Positions 11,563 through 24,457 of a stretch of DNA of 64,000 bases are shown one piece after another; positions within the stretch are counted from its first letter, which is position 1; every line of letters starts with the position of its first letter. Below the pieces are notes generated by a model that did not search any database, had not been told where the DNA came from, and saw only the letters and a list, made by a program, of their open reading frames with translations. This DNA comes from Arachis hypogaea (Eukaryota; Streptophyta; Magnoliopsida; Fabales; Fabaceae): NCBI RefSeq assembly GCF_003086295.3, contig NC_092041.1, positions 94,513,827 through 94,577,826 on the forward strand, given 5' to 3'. The position numbers and the translations under genes were made by a program.

Positions 11563-13721
11563 TGATCCGTCACCTTATAATTCGGTCTTTATTGTGCATT
11601 ATAAGTTATAACTTGGCCTTAATTATCATTCATTCTATAACCGACACCTTCATTACCGACTTAATGACCATTATTCTGACTTAATGATCAACGGTCATAC
11701 CATCAACTCTATGCCTATAAAAGGCAACAATTTCTATATACACTGGACATTCGATATACATACGATATACATTCTATATATATTCTATATTCATAGAATT
11801 ATTATAATATACAACACATGATAACTTCTATTTCGTGTCTTACATTCTATATTCATAGAATTATTCTTATACCTCTTAAACACTTACTGACTTGAGTATC
11901 GGAGTGTCTTTTGCAGGTACCCACCCCTTGTTCTCTCCTTGCCGACGTATAACTCATCCCAACGAGAAGCTTGAAGACATTCATCAACGGACGAGCTATA
12001 CACCGGCCAATCTCAGCAAGAATAATTGGTGCCGTCTGTAGGGACGAGTAAAATAATTTTCGCTCCCCTTATGTTCATAAAACTTGATTTGCATTCAAAT
12101 TTTTTAACCAATCTCAACAATCTTGTTTAAGATTTTATTTAATACCTCTTATCAAATTTTAATCTATCGTAACTTTTTATAAAGTATGTACTTTATACAT
12201 TTGAATTGCTTCACTTTTACGTATCACAATATTTCATATCTCATAATTGATCAATGAACCAATTCGAGAACAAATTTGATTTTCAATCAATCCGAACAGA
12301 AACTCACTTGTCAATTTTGCTTACTTTTTCAAAGTTCTCTATTTACACAAGTGAAATTATATATTTTATTCAACATACTTTTGTATTTATATTTTGTGTA
12401 ACTAATATTTACTGATTTATTAGTTATATTCAAACCTCAATATATGTTCTATACAATAATGACATATAACAACCATGTCAATTGCATTTTTATTTTATTA
12501 TGTATTATATTCTTATTGCTTAATGATTTCATTTATACAATTAAATGACGGTAATGATGAGTTCAAATCTTAAAATTGGATTCCATAAAAAATTAATTGT
12601 ATATCAATTGTATATAACTATTACACTATTCACTTTATGCTATTAACTTTTATGTTACTATTTGTTTAATACAAAAAGGTAAGCAAAAACACATGCAAAC
12701 ATTCAAAATTTACTATTATTGCACGAGAAATATCCTTTGTCATACTGTAACTGCTAGAAATATTATACTAAATGTATAATTCAATAACTGTTATCTTATT
12801 GCTATATATCAAATTAAAGCATGTCCTACAAAATAAAATTCAGATATTCACATTTAGCATGTATGACATTCATATATATCGTCTTCTTCTCTACAATTAT
12901 CAACTTTCAAGGTATATTTTTTTCTTTGAACTATTTTACTTTTACAATATATATTATTCAATATATGTTGCAACTTTATACCTATTCATTTTCTCAATTT
13001 ATCTTATTCATGTCAGACCTTCACTATAAATTGTAAATATTCAATAACTAATTGCTTTGAGCGAGAAATTTATCAATAAGTTGTTGTGGGCCGAAAAAAT
13101 TCCCAAGACAATTAACCATTATATCCTCGAATCATACAATCGATTCCGTCAATGGATATCTATCTCTGAACTTTTCATTTCACATATAATCAAATGATAA
13201 AATTGTTCTTAAGAGGAAAAGTATCCCCCACACCCAACTATCTTGATTGAATGACTCTTATTACTCAATTATTTTTTAAATAAGTGCCGACATAATAACA
13301 CGACTAAGCTTGGGGCTCACCATATCATTGTTTACTTATCTTTTAACCGAGTTATAAATCATTTTATTTTCTAAGCTTAGCCTGGATCATATGATCGACA
13401 GACAAAGCTTGGGAGCTATGATCCGTCACCTTATAACTCAGTTTTTATTGTGCATTATAAGTTATAACTCGACCTCAATTATCATTCATTCTGTAACTGC
13501 CACCTTCATTACCGACTTAATGACCGTTATTTTGACTTAATGATCAACTGTCATACCATCAACTCTATGTCTATAAAGACAGTAATTTCTATACGGGATA
13601 TTCGATATACATTCTATATACCTTCGATATACATTCTACGTTCATAGAATTATTATAATATACGACACATGATAACTTCTATTTCATGTCTTACATTCTA
13701 TATTCATAGAATTATTCTTAG
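11563..13721 (+). mobile_element. Small coding-free LTR element with truncated 3' LTR
   Basis: A 5' LTR of about 456 bp (11563-12018) begins TGATCCGTCACC and ends CA. A PBS-like TGGTGCCGTCTGTAGGGACG follows at 12027. A partial second LTR (13419-13721) repeats the first 300 bases after a purine tract (AAGCTTGGGAGCTA, 13405-13418). The internal 1.4 kb has no retroelement protein. The 5' LTR carries the GTATCGGAGTGTCTTTTGCAG word that I associate with legume Ty3-gypsy LTRs. The 3' LTR stops at 13721 against unrelated DNA. Confidence 0.75.
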
Positions 13722-15540
13722 GCCAATGCTACCATGATGAAGAGGTTATTCTTCTTCAGCTGCTGAAATGACGTGGAGGAGCTATATTTGCGAAACATGT
13801 AACATTGTTCCTGAAATGGAGACATAGGCTGTGTAGAGTTAGAGGATATGCAGTCCGTGTTAGAGAAGGGGATTTATGTGGTTAGAGTTATTCATCCCTA
13901 ATGATGATGATTATGATGTTGGGGTTTTTGGTGTAGGTGCAGCATATGGGTTTTGTTATGATGTGGGATGGGCTTTTTGGTTCGGTTTTTCGGTAGTTAA
14001 AATTATGAGTTAAAGTTTTTGTGAGTAGGATAGAGAAGAAAAGTTTTGGTCAAAAAGATTGATAATTATAAAAGTAGAAAACAAAAATACAATGGCAGTC
14101 GCTAGTAATTGGTTAATTTAGGAAGGAAAATATATAAGCCAATTCCAAAAAAAAGGAAAAGAAAATATGAAACAAAAAAAACTTAGTCAGAAAATTATAA
14201 TTAGAATTTAGAATGTTGTTCAGAGTCAGTCTAATTTTGATAATTTGAAAATTGATAAGATTTAAGAATTTAAAAAATTATAAAATGATAACTTTGATTT
14301 AAAGAAAGAATTGTTTCAATTAAAATGTAAGTAGATGTTTATTAAACCAATTAGGAATGATAAAAAAGTATCTACGTATTTTTAGAGATGATAACAATAG
14401 TTGCCATTGTTAAGTATGAGTTAAAAAAATTTTAATTTATAATTAAAAAATCCTTGAAGAAGTCATGCTTATTGTCCGTGTATTTTTGTGTATTCTTATA
14501 TACTGTTTATAGATTTATATATTATCTGGAGATGGTGATAATGGATTAAAAAGCGGAATTGAAAAAACTTAAAACAGAGTTCGCCGCGGGGTTAGGCGAA
14601 CTATATAAAATTTATAGAGTTTGCCGGAGATTAGGCGAACTTGCCAATTTTTATAGAGTTTGCCGGGGTTCGGCGAACTTGCTTAAATGCCAAAAAAATC
14701 ATATTTAGGGAATTAAAGTTCAGAAATCATGTTGGGAAAAATAATACCCTTTTTTATTTTAAAAAAAATCCCTTAGGATATGCATTTGATTAAGCAAAAT
14801 GTAACGCACAACACAAGACACACCTGGCAATTGATTTGTGATCATATTTCGCAAAGGCCGTTTCTACCGTGTTGTAGCCCTTATATTTCAGCAGGTGATA
14901 AACTGAGCTGGTGGCATCATCTAGTGGACGCATATTGATAAACTCCGGACGTCCGCCGTTCTCCTTTTCAGCCTAATTATGCTTGAGAGTGCATGTGGTG
15001 TTTCACGCTCCTCGCTGTGCTTGACGCCGTCAAACTGAGCACAGACAGCATGGATGGTTGGTGTAGCTAGAGATTGTAATGGAGCGACAAATAGAGGCTA
15101 AACAAGCTCCAAAAGGAAGTCCAAAGATGATGGGAGGTAGAAGGACCAACAGGCACACTTTAAGCGGACCTACCGAAGCTACCATCATGGGAAGTAGCTT
15201 ATGGCTTCAGAGAAGTGTGTTCTCTTAATCCACGTCGAAGGGGCAGCTGACCTCCGTGTACGAAGTACAAGAACGACCGACAAAGTACATGAAGGTGGAG
15301 AAGGTTGGCCGGCTAAGAGAGCCTGTCCGGAAACACCTGTTCGCGGTCTTCTGGACGGAACAGACAATTTTTGGTGCAAAGAAGTTATGCCAGTTAATTT
15401 GGTCAGACGTGTTGTGAAAGAATTACCTTTATGTAACCTTCAATTCTAATATACAGTTTACTTCTGTCTAATTTGTATTTACTTGCAGTGATCAATTATG
15501 TCGTTGTTAAGATAATTATATTTTGATTTCACAATAGTTA
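13722..15540. other. Unassigned intergenic region
   Basis: No gene can be supported. The segment 14820-15450 is less AT-rich and has overlapping short ORFs on both strands without recognisable homology. It looks like old transposon DNA. Confidence 0.4.
14577..14690. repeat. Three tandem units with GTTCGCC/GGCGAAC ends
   Basis: Three copies of an approximately 39-bp unit run GAGTTYGCCG...GGCGAAC and are separated by ATTTTTATA-like spacers. Each unit is itself an inverted repeat. Arrays like this are typical subterminal repeats of class II transposons, but no transposon end was identified. Confidence 0.6.
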
Positions 15541-15925
15541 TGTTCGTACCCTAGCCCGACACCAACGCCCAGGTCCAAGTAGGATAAAAAAGCCCGAATC
15601 CATAGGTTGGCCTCCCCACGTAATCGACCTCCTTCCAAGAAATCGGACTCGACACAGAGTCCACCCTAAGGAAGTTGGGAACGAAGGTTAGCTGGCAGAT
15701 AAGACTTATTCAAATAAGTAACTGCCCCTAAAATCTCTCAACCCACTTCCAAGAGCCATATCTCAACTTCTCTTAGATAAATGGACGATTATCCTTCTTA
15801 AAAGGTGAAGCTTCTCCAAAGGTGATTATTGAATCACCACTATGAATACACTGACACCCATCAGGTATCTCTAAGTTGCAATATTCTCCAAACTTAGTTA
15901 GACTCTTTCTCGTTCAGATGATTGG
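15541..15925 (+). repeat. Probable solo or fragmentary LTR
   Basis: It starts TGTTCGTACCC and contains ATGAATACACTGACACCCAT then CAGGTATCTCTAAGTT, words I recognise from the R/U5 part of legume Ty3-gypsy LTRs. No partner LTR, PBS or coding sequence is nearby. The ends are uncertain. Confidence 0.35.
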
Positions 15926-16311
15926 CCCATGAACAAGGAGTCTAGTCCACTATTCTCCGGTTACCCATCGTAAGAAGTTATATAGTCTCATTTTGTCTGG
16001 TATGGATAATTACATTACATTACCTGCAGTAGTGGTATTTTCCAACAAATACTTATAGTATTTAATAGTGAAATGGATGTAAACTAATTAAGAAATTATT
16101 GAAATTTAACAATGATAGTTATTTCATTATAGAAAAAAATTAAAAATATGTATCCCAGCGTAAATATAGCAAAATATATTTTATTCTTGAACCATATTAT
16201 TTAATATGCAGTTTGATATTCTTAAAATATTATGAAAAAATGTATTTCAAAGTTAACTTTTAAACCGGTTATTGTTTTTCTTTTGTAATTTTCTAGCCAG
16301 TAGTATAAAAT
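15926..16311. other. AT-rich spacer
   Basis: I see no gene or clear repeat. The last eight bases are the left target duplication of the hAT-like element. Confidence 0.4.
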
Positions 16312-17166
16312 GATGGTGCTGAAAACCGAACTGGATCGGGCGGTTCAAGCCGGTTAACGGAGAACCGGTCAGCTAACCGATCCGAGTAAGCCTAAAATCG
16401 CATGGCAAAAAACGGGTGATAGTACCGGCCGAACAGACGGTTAACCGGTGAATCGATAAAACCAGTCGGTTTTTTTACGGTTTTTAAAGGTTAAAAAAAA
16501 ACAAACCCCCATATAACAGCCCAACTTCCCCCTTCTCTCAAAAGAAAACCCTAATACCCCTTTGTATCTCCCTCTGAGTTCTACGTCGCCACCACCCCTT
16601 TGAGTTTCAGCGCCGCTACCACCAACAGTAGCGTCACCTTCTTGGCTTCTCTGTCGAGCTCAAAGCACAGTTCGAGTGTTACTATCTGTCGCCGTAGAAT
16701 CTCTGCCGTTTAACTCCGCCGCCATAGAAAATATGATTGCTGCTTCATTTGTTTTTCGTGTTTTTTGGTTACTGTTGGAGTATTTTTCTTAATGGTTGCT
16801 AGTACTTTGTTGAATTTCTTAGAATTATTCTGTTGATTTTAAGAAATTACACTATACAATGATGCCAATAAGTACGGCACCCCCTTTTTTTTTCTTTGAG
16901 AATATGTACTTCATAAGATTTTTTAAAGGATTTAAAGTTATATTTTTTATGACCGAAGTTTTTTACTGTTATATGTAATTTCTAGAAAGTTTATTTAGTT
17001 GAAAATTTATTGAATTTAAATATTAAAAAGGACTTCTTAATTTTTTATAATTTTATCTTATATATAAGTAAACTGTTTGAATCCCAGTTAAACCACAGTT
17101 AGACTAATAAATTGTTGAACCAGTCATTCTATCGGTTCATTTACTGGTCCGATTTTTGCAACCTTG
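16312..17166. mobile_element. Non-autonomous hAT-like DNA transposon
   Basis: The left end GATGGTGCTGAAAACCGAAC and the reverse complement of the right end CAAGGTTGCAAAAATCGGAC form imperfect terminal inverted repeats rich in CCGGTT words. They are flanked by TATAAAAT (16304-16311) and TATAGAAT (17167-17174), a 7/8 match, as expected for the 8-bp target duplication of hAT elements. A GC-richer internal patch at 16530-16730 resembles a 5' leader, but there is no transposase ORF. Confidence 0.7.
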
Positions 17167-17174
17167 TATAGAAT

Positions 17175-17852
17175 ACATACTGAAATATGCTCATACATTG
17201 CGAATAAATTAAACGACAAACATGTTAACATAAAAATATAATGATGGTTGATTATAGTTGCCAAGTTTGTTGTAAAAATTATTTGTTTATAACAATATGA
17301 TCCTAATATATGAAAAATTATATGGTTAAAGAAGAAAATAAATAAACAACGTCGGATGCAGGCTTAAGCGAAAAAATTAAATATTTATAGACTTTTGGCT
17401 GTGGGTGACGAGAACTGAGTTGGGCGACTGAAACACGCAATTGTACTCGGTGTTCACTTCAGGTCGTATCAGCGTCCATCATATGTATCACACGCAATTA
17501 TTGATTTCGTTAATCTCATGTTACTCTTTCAATGGTTCGGCAGATGTTAATTGCACTTCCTTCGACCACGAATAGAAGGCTAATACACACACTTCATGTA
17601 ATGAATGTACACAAATAGCAAATAGCTGGCTGCAATAATTTCCCATATGAAAGATATAACTTGTGATTCACATTTCATTTATCAATGGTTGAAATGACAT
17701 TTCATTGGCACTTAATTAGGCAATCTTTTTACCCATCCAATACTATACTCAAGCAAAGATAGAAACTAACACTTCAGAAAATAAAGAGCATAAAGCACAA
17801 CTATTATATTAGGAAACTGAATTGTCTAATGAACACCAACTTCGACTACTAA
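17175..17852. other. Intergenic sequence downstream of the broken gene
   Basis: There is no ORF or repeat I can name. If the gene fragment at 17853-18199 is transcribed, its 3' UTR would fall here. Confidence 0.3.
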
Positions 17853-18199
17853 TTATGCTGGGAACCTCGAACCCAGTCTTGAACTGATATCAGTTATTTG
17901 AGTCATCAGCTGCATAGGTAAAAGTAAACATAATTACTCAATTTCGATTTGAAAATTTATTTTAAGGTGCCACCAGAACATGAGCGCAGAAGTCAGATTT
18001 TTGACTAGGAGTAGCTAACCAAAACCACGTACCTGTGCTAGTAATTCATCGGTGTTACTTATCATGTTCCTCTCCCATTCCATAGTATTCTTACGTCCAG
18101 TTGCAGCAGGAATTTCATGTTGTAATCTAATCTTCGAACCTGATGCCTCCAAGCAAACCTGTTTAGCCAAATTATTGGGTCCAGGAACACCCTTCTTGC
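17853..18199 (-). pseudogene. 3' end of an unrecognised gene, two exons, 5' truncated
   Basis: On the minus strand an open segment from about 18199 to 18033 ends at a clean donor (CACAG|GTACG). It continues in frame at 17909 after the acceptor (CTATGCAG|CTGATG) and stops at TAA 17855-17853. The joined product is about 74 residues. It contains GRKNTMEWERNMISNTDELL and ends DISSRLGSRFPA. Frame continuity across good splice sites argues for a real gene end. Upstream the frame meets a stop at 18210-18212 and then the hairpin array at 18249-18456, so the 5' part is missing. I do not recognise the family. It may be a broken gene or an exon pair captured by a transposon. Confidence 0.6.
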
Positions 18200-18248
18200 C
18201 TTGTTTGAATCAGATTTACACGCCAAACAGCGGAATAGCTACATACAC

Positions 18249-18456
18249 ATAAACCGCGGTGGGTTACCGGGTTTTATGTGTAAGCCACTTTCCTCATAAA
18301 CCGTGGTGACTTACCACGGTTTATGCATGCCATCCATCCTTCGTAAACCGTAGTGACTTACTACGGTTTACACTCAATATTTTTTGCCCCTAAACCGTTG
18401 TGACCTGCCACGGTTTATGCAGGTTTCGTAAACTGTGGTGGGTTGCCACGGATTAC
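18249..18456. repeat. Array of five TAAACCG..GT hairpins
   Basis: Five units each pair TAAACCGYGGT with its reverse complement around a 5-nt loop: 18249-18277, 18295-18325, 18343-18371, 18391-18417 and 18427-18456. The second is a perfect 13-bp stem with loop GACTT. The third is a perfect 12-bp stem with the same loop and a compensatory GGT/ACC to AGT/ACT change. The other three have two or three mismatches. These resemble subterminal repeats of CACTA-type transposons. Confidence 0.75.
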
Positions 18457-18460
18457 ATAG

Positions 18461-19745
18461 AGTACGTTTTTGCACATGCACGTAACAACAATCAGTTTTG
18501 CACATTTAAGTAAAGGATTCTGCTATTCTATTTATTTAAGTAAATTGCCCTCAATATTACGGCTTAAGATTAAAAAGAAATCTTCAGAGATAAAAACATT
18601 ACTAATTAGTAATATAAATTGCTTCACAATAATTTGTATAAGATTGATTTTATAGATTTTAAAATAATCTACACTGTACAGGAGTAATTGCACAAATAAC
18701 AAGGATAATTTATCCTCCATTTTAAGGAGAGATCTAGAACAATTGCCTAATATTAATACATAATAACAATAGTAGACCTGTAGATTTAGATTAAGATCAA
18801 GATTAGATTATATGGATAATATTTTTTCAATAAATAGATTAGATTAGATTATAAGTTTTTTGTTGTTTAAAATTAAAAAGGTAAACTATCAAAACTGCTG
18901 TGAAAGATTTTAGAGAAGATAAAACTACTTTTCAAAGATCAAAACAACAAAAAGGTTCCAAGAATTAAGAAACGTGTGAAAGAAAATTAAAGAAATTATT
19001 TTTTATAAGTAGTAAAAAAAATTTGTATTTAATATTTGTCTATTTAATTCAAATATTTTGATAGTATATAAATAACTATTTAGAATGCGCATATAAATAT
19101 TCAGTGCAAAATTTGATTTTTAAATTTTTTTATTTTTATAAAAAGTTTTTGTTATTCACAAAAATTAGCAAAAAAATTAACCAAATATAAAATTATTAAA
19201 GTTTAGATATGAAAATATCTCATCTTTTTAATTATATTTGTAAAAGATAAAATTAGGATTTTATCTTTAGAACTCTTTTTGAAAATATATATCTAATTTT
19301 CGATTATTTTTGTTATGCTTTTAAAAACAACAATTTTGTTATTTTGATTAAATTTTCGTCAACAATTCTTTTGCTCCGTGAAAATTATATGAATAGCACT
19401 CCTAATCCGTATTCAAAAGGTTTTTAGTTGAACATTTTAATTCTCAACAAATTTTAATCACCAAATCAGTTTTTAATATTTTGTTTTGTTAGATAAATTA
19501 TTTTTTATGTCGAAATTTGGTAGAAATTAAATAAATTTTAATAAAAAATAACAATATTTAAATTTAAATAATTAAAAATTTAAAAACAGATTTGAAGAAT
19601 TAAAATTTATTAACAAAATAAAAATTCTAAAACTGATTTAAATAATTAAAATTTACTGAAAAGGAAAAGATTAAAAATTTAACCAAGATATCCCACAAAT
19701 TTATAAGTTACTACTTACTAGTATTCTCTCTTAAATCTCCAGCTG
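18461..19745. other. AT-rich intergenic DNA upstream of the ECT gene
   Basis: It has no coding potential. Long A/T runs and GATTAGATTA-like words occur at about 18790-18850. The proximal promoter of the downstream gene must lie in the last few hundred bases. Confidence 0.4.
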
Positions 19746-19754
19746 TATATAAAA
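19746..19754 (+). promoter_or_regulatory. TATA box of the ECT gene
   Basis: TATATAAAA lies about 110 bases upstream of the start codon at 19865 and is followed by a CT-rich leader, a usual plant core-promoter arrangement. Confidence 0.6.
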
Positions 19755-19864
19755 CACGCAATCTCTCTCTTTTGCAAGTGTATGCGCTTGTGTCTCTAAA
19801 ACCCCAAAACAAAGACTTAAGGCGGCGACCCTATTCTCTTCTCTCTTCTTCTCTCAATTCGATC

Positions 19865-22800
19865 ATGGCAGCTGTTACTCCTTCTTCTGACAGTATCCTT
19901 TGTTTTCCCTACCTCTCTTTTTTCTGTTCCTTCATCTCTCGCATAAAGTTTCAATCTTTTCTATTCAATTCTCCGTGCTATGCTTTTTATATGTTATGCT
20001 CTTCTGTTTCTAATTTATTCATAGGGTTCTTATTGTTTTTCCCTTTCCCTGTTAGTAATTATAGTATTTATCGTTATTTATTCGTTCTCTTTTTTTTTAA
20101 GTAATAAAGTTGAATTTGAATGCTCTTTTTGCAATTGCAACCTCTGTGGTTAATTGCATAAGAGTTAAAATATTGATGCTTTATGCATAGTTTCAATTTC
20201 CCCACAGGAACTTTGTTGTGTATCATCATATAATAATGATAGTACTAATGTTGAGTTTGGTTATAAACTTATAATTATTATTATTATTATCTCTTTTCTT
20301 TGTGTTTGCTGCAAAATAGATTTTGTGAAAGTTAATTTTACTTTTCCCTTAACCTTTGCACCAATAGAAGCTGCAGATTTACTGCAAAATTTGTCCCTGG
20401 ATTCGGAGCCCAAGAACATGGGAGTTCCTGAGCCTGCAAAGAAGGTTATTATTTGACCCTTTTTTTTGTTGCATACATTTTATTTTTGGCTTCTAACATG
20501 TGTTTGTTTCTATGCAGAATGGACCTGCTTTCTCCAATGGAGCAGCTAAGGGGATGAATAAGCCATTCAATCCAAATGCAAGTTTTGTTCCGAATGGGTA
20601 CCATTCTACTGCATACTATTATGGAGGTAAGGTAAGTTACTGTTGCTTATGATGAGGATAGATATATGATTCATAGTGTATACAAAAGAAATGTAGACAT
20701 TGCCATTTGAATGTCATATTATGATGTTTAGAGATTGACACTTCCCCCCCGCTCCAGGTTATGATGGGCAAAGTGACTGGAATATGTATTCTAGGTATAT
20801 GAATGTTGATGGAGGAATGGCTCAAGTAAGCAACTCTTCATCTTGTTACAAGTTGTGATATGTCTTTCTTGAATGATTTTGAGGATGATGATGCCGAAGT
20901 TCTATGGGGTGCTGGCCAATTTCTGCTATATTTTGACTTTTTAAGATGAATTTGATGGTGTGTGGATATGTTTCGGTTCCAAAAAACCATTGTTCCTAAT
21001 GAATGATAGTTGTTTTGGATTTTCAGTAATTGTTATTTCAAATTGCTGAAATTTATCGTGATCATAAAATTATTAGAGCATAGTCTTCTATTCTTTTGCC
21101 ACTTTTGTCGTTAGTTTCATCTCTAATTTGTTTTAATTGTTCTTTTACCTTTAAGGTTATAGTTTGTTCTTTTACTTCTATATGATTACACATCAACATA
21201 AAAGATGATAGTTGTTTGTCTGATGGATCTAATAACAGGGTGTTTATGGAGATAGCTGCTCTTATATGTACAATCAGGGTTATGGTTATACACCTTATGG
21301 AGCGTATCCACCACCGGCCACTTCTCCACCCATTCAACATGATGGTCAACTCTATGGGATGCAACAGTATCACTACCCTTCTTGTTATTACCAATCTCCA
21401 GCCTCTACTGATATGCCACATGCTCCCAACAAAATCGGTGTTCCACAAGTGGAGGAAATATCAACTGCAGTTAATGCCGATCATGTTCCTCCATCAAATG
21501 TCTTTAATAAAGGGAATACCGTTACCATGGCCAATGGCGACCGCTCAAACAAAAAAGGGTTGAATGCGTTTCTAACAGGTTCCCAGCATGGTTCTTTGAA
21601 TTCAAATGATTTTTATCAGGTGGCTAACATGCCGGCATGTGTCCCTTTGTCTGGGCATCAGGGTCCAAGAATTAGCACCCATGGCCAACAGTCGGCCTTT
21701 CCTTCAGATGTTCCATTAATTTCTGATAGGCAGTCCAAACATGGAGCAAAGGCTGGAATATCTTCATCTGTTGGTCCTCTCAAAGATTTCAATGCACAAA
21801 GGAATCAAAGGCTACCTCAGCCACTTCCGCAATTCACGGTACGTTTCAACTTTTCTACATGTTCCTTTTTGTGTTGTGTTATGCACTCAAATGTTCATTT
21901 CTCACTCCTATTTGGGTGGAATCTTGTAGCAGTGTGGCTTCTATATGCACAATTGTATCAAAATTTAACTGGAATCATACATTTGGGTTGCAGAACTTTC
22001 ACAGTTCCAGAGGCTCATCTGGACTGGAACTGGTTTCTGGTTTCATGAACAGGATGTATCCGATCAACAGCGTGTACAGTCGATACGGAAACACATTTAG
22101 AGCTGATTCTCGTTATGGATCCACTGCATATGGATCCAGAGCTGGATTCGAGAATAAGCTGAGAGGCACAGGTGATGGTTATGGTGTTGACCATTTAAGA
22201 AAGAACGTTGATGGATTTGGCGAGATGAATAAAGGACCCAGATCTATCAGGAATTCTGATAATAAGGGCACTAAAAGTCTTGGACCTGTCACCTTATTAC
22301 TGAAGGGACAGGACCTTCCAGTGAAGAGTGATTCAGATAACAAGGAAGCGACTCTGGCTCCCAAGAAGGAGCAATACAATGGGGAACATCTTCCTGAGAA
22401 TTACACTGATGCAAAATTCTTTGTTATTAAATCCTATAGCGAAGATGATGTTCACAAAAGTATAAAATATAGCGTTTGGGCTAGCACCCCTAATGGAAAT
22501 AAAAAGCTGGATGCAGCATATCAGGAAGCCAAGGAGAAGTCTTGTCCCATATTTCTGTTATTTTCGGTGAGTGTGATATGCAGCAATTTGTTGCTAAATT
22601 CTTGGATTTTCTTTGTTAAACTAACGTGAGTGTTCCTCTGGCATTCATTTTATTTGGCTACAGGTCAACACTAGTGGGCAATTTGTTGGTTTAGCAGAGA
22701 TGGTTGGCCCTGTCGACTTCGGCAAAACTGTAGAATACTGGCAGCAGGACAGGTGGACCGGTTGCTTTGCCGTCAAGTGGCATATAATAAAGGACATCCC

Positions 22801-23418
22801 AAATAGCATTTTGAGGCACATAACACTGGAGAACAATGAGCATAGACCTGTTACAAATAGCAGGGACACTCAAGAGGTATATGCACTGCCTTGTTTTGCC
22901 ACAACATATCCCAGCTCCTTATCAATTAAAATTTCATCCTTTATATGTGTCATTTTGCAGGTTCAGTTTGACAAGGGCATTCAGATTGTCAAAATTTTCA
23001 AGGAGCATTCAAGCAAAGCATGCATCTTGGACGATTTTGGGTTTTACGAGACACGGGAAAAGGCCACTCAGGAAAGGAAATCCAAGGAACATGCAAAACA
23101 GGTAATTACATTGCTTTAGTTGCTCATGTTTTGATAACTTCTCCACATTTGGCATATTCTATATAAATTTTCAATGATATTCCCTGTATCTTTCGCCTCT
23201 TCGAAGTGGCCATTTTTTCCTTTCTGATTATTAAGCTTTTGTTAATCATCTGATCAAAATAACAGGTTAGCAACCCTAGTGAAATAACAATTGGGACAAT
23301 TGTATTACCCAAATCTCTTGAGGGCTCATTGCTGAATGGATCAGCCGCTGCTGATGCAACCGAAGGAAAAGGGAATGGAGCCATCACAGTACTTGAAAAC
23401 TCCTCGAAAAGCTGTTAA
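19865..23418 (+). CDS. ECT: YTH-domain m6A reader, ECT family (DF type)
   Basis: The protein binds N6-methyladenosine in mRNA in the cytoplasm and affects transcript stability and growth. Nine coding exons join in frame: 19865-19892, 20368-20444, 20518-20626, 20758-20825, 21239-21838, 21994-22566, 22664-22876, 22961-23101 and 23266-23418. All have GT-AG introns. They give 1962 nt and 653 residues, the usual size. The N-terminal two thirds is disordered and Tyr/Gly/Pro-rich, as in ECT proteins that phase separate. It begins MAAVTPSSD, then AADLLQNLSLDSE, a conserved ECT N-terminal motif. The YTH domain runs from about residue 434 (AKFFVIKSYSEDDVHKSIKY). The three cage tryptophans are W456, W511 and W516, with the last two spaced as in Arabidopsis ECT2. 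Which ECT paralogue it is cannot be told from here. Confidence 0.95.
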
Positions 23419-24457
23419 ACTACAGAAAGAAATTTAATTTTTGCCTTTTAGAGTCTTGATTTTATTTTTTATTTTTTTTTTTTATCTAGTTCCTTTAGTC
23501 ATCTTGAGAGTGAGTGAGTGAGTGAGGGAGTGTATGTGTGTGTGTGTGTGTGTTTTTTTTTTCTTTTTATTTGGGTTAAATTATGATAAGAGTGGTGTTT
23601 TACAAGAGCTTTAAATTATCCCATCCCTAGTTGACCTTGGAGACAGAATACTATTTTAGCTATTTTAATAAATTGTAAGTTATTATTAAAATAAGCCAAA
23701 TCAAAAACACCCCAACTGAAACCAGCTATGTACAAACATAGCCTAAATGTGAGATCGAGGATAATTTTTTTTTTTTTGGTGATACAAGGATAATATTACA
23801 AAATGTGTGATCGTCAAAATGAGTTAAAAATAAAATGATTTTAAAAGTATAATCGGATCGGAGAAAAGGCCTAGGTGATGCATTTGGATCTCCAACGCAT
23901 TTTAACAAGGAAAATAAAAAGTACTGGCATTGGGTTACAAGGCTTTTCTGAACTTCTATTTGATGAAACTGACAAATCTTGGGTTATAATATATTATTTA
24001 AACAATCAGGAGGGTTGTATTTTTTTATTAAGTTTAATTATGATATTAAATTTTATAATTTTATTAAATTTATAATTAGGTCTTTATATTTTTTATTTTA
24101 AATGAGTTTTTATATTATTTTTTATTTTATAAAAGTTTTTATTGTGTTAAAAATATTAAAATTAATGGAATAGTTTTACTAAAATTATAAAATTAAAGAA
24201 CTTATGTTCTTAATTGTAAATATCTTCAATTTGAGAAAAAAAATTTAATTAATTCTAATATTTTTTATATTGACAAAGATTTAATTACAAAATTAAAAAT
24301 ATTATAAAAAATTAATTAAAAAAATATATATAAAAATTTAATTATAAATTTAATAAAAATATAAAAATTAACACAACAATTAAACCTTTTTATTATTAGA
24401 ATATAATTTGGCTGTGTTTTTCCAAAATGTTAGCCAGCCAAGTAATATTTTAATAAG
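23419..24457. other. 3' UTR of the ECT gene and AT-rich intergenic DNA
   Basis: Poly-T and TG-repeat tracts occur at 23468-23560, likely within the 3' UTR. Beyond them is low-complexity AT-rich sequence without an ORF. Confidence 0.4.

Noticed and set aside
12772..13036. Overlapping ORFs of 71-85 codons, hydrophobic
   Set aside because: They lie in the AT-rich interior of a coding-free LTR element; Phe/Ile/Tyr richness follows from base composition.
15201..15449. 82-codon ORF MASEKCVLL..
   Set aside because: It overlaps an antisense ORF, lies in repeat-like DNA, and has no recognisable domain or splice context.
18249..18456. Regularly spaced repeats resembling a CRISPR array
   Set aside because: Plant nuclear context, each unit is a hairpin with varying stem sequence, spacers are not uniform and there are no cas genes.
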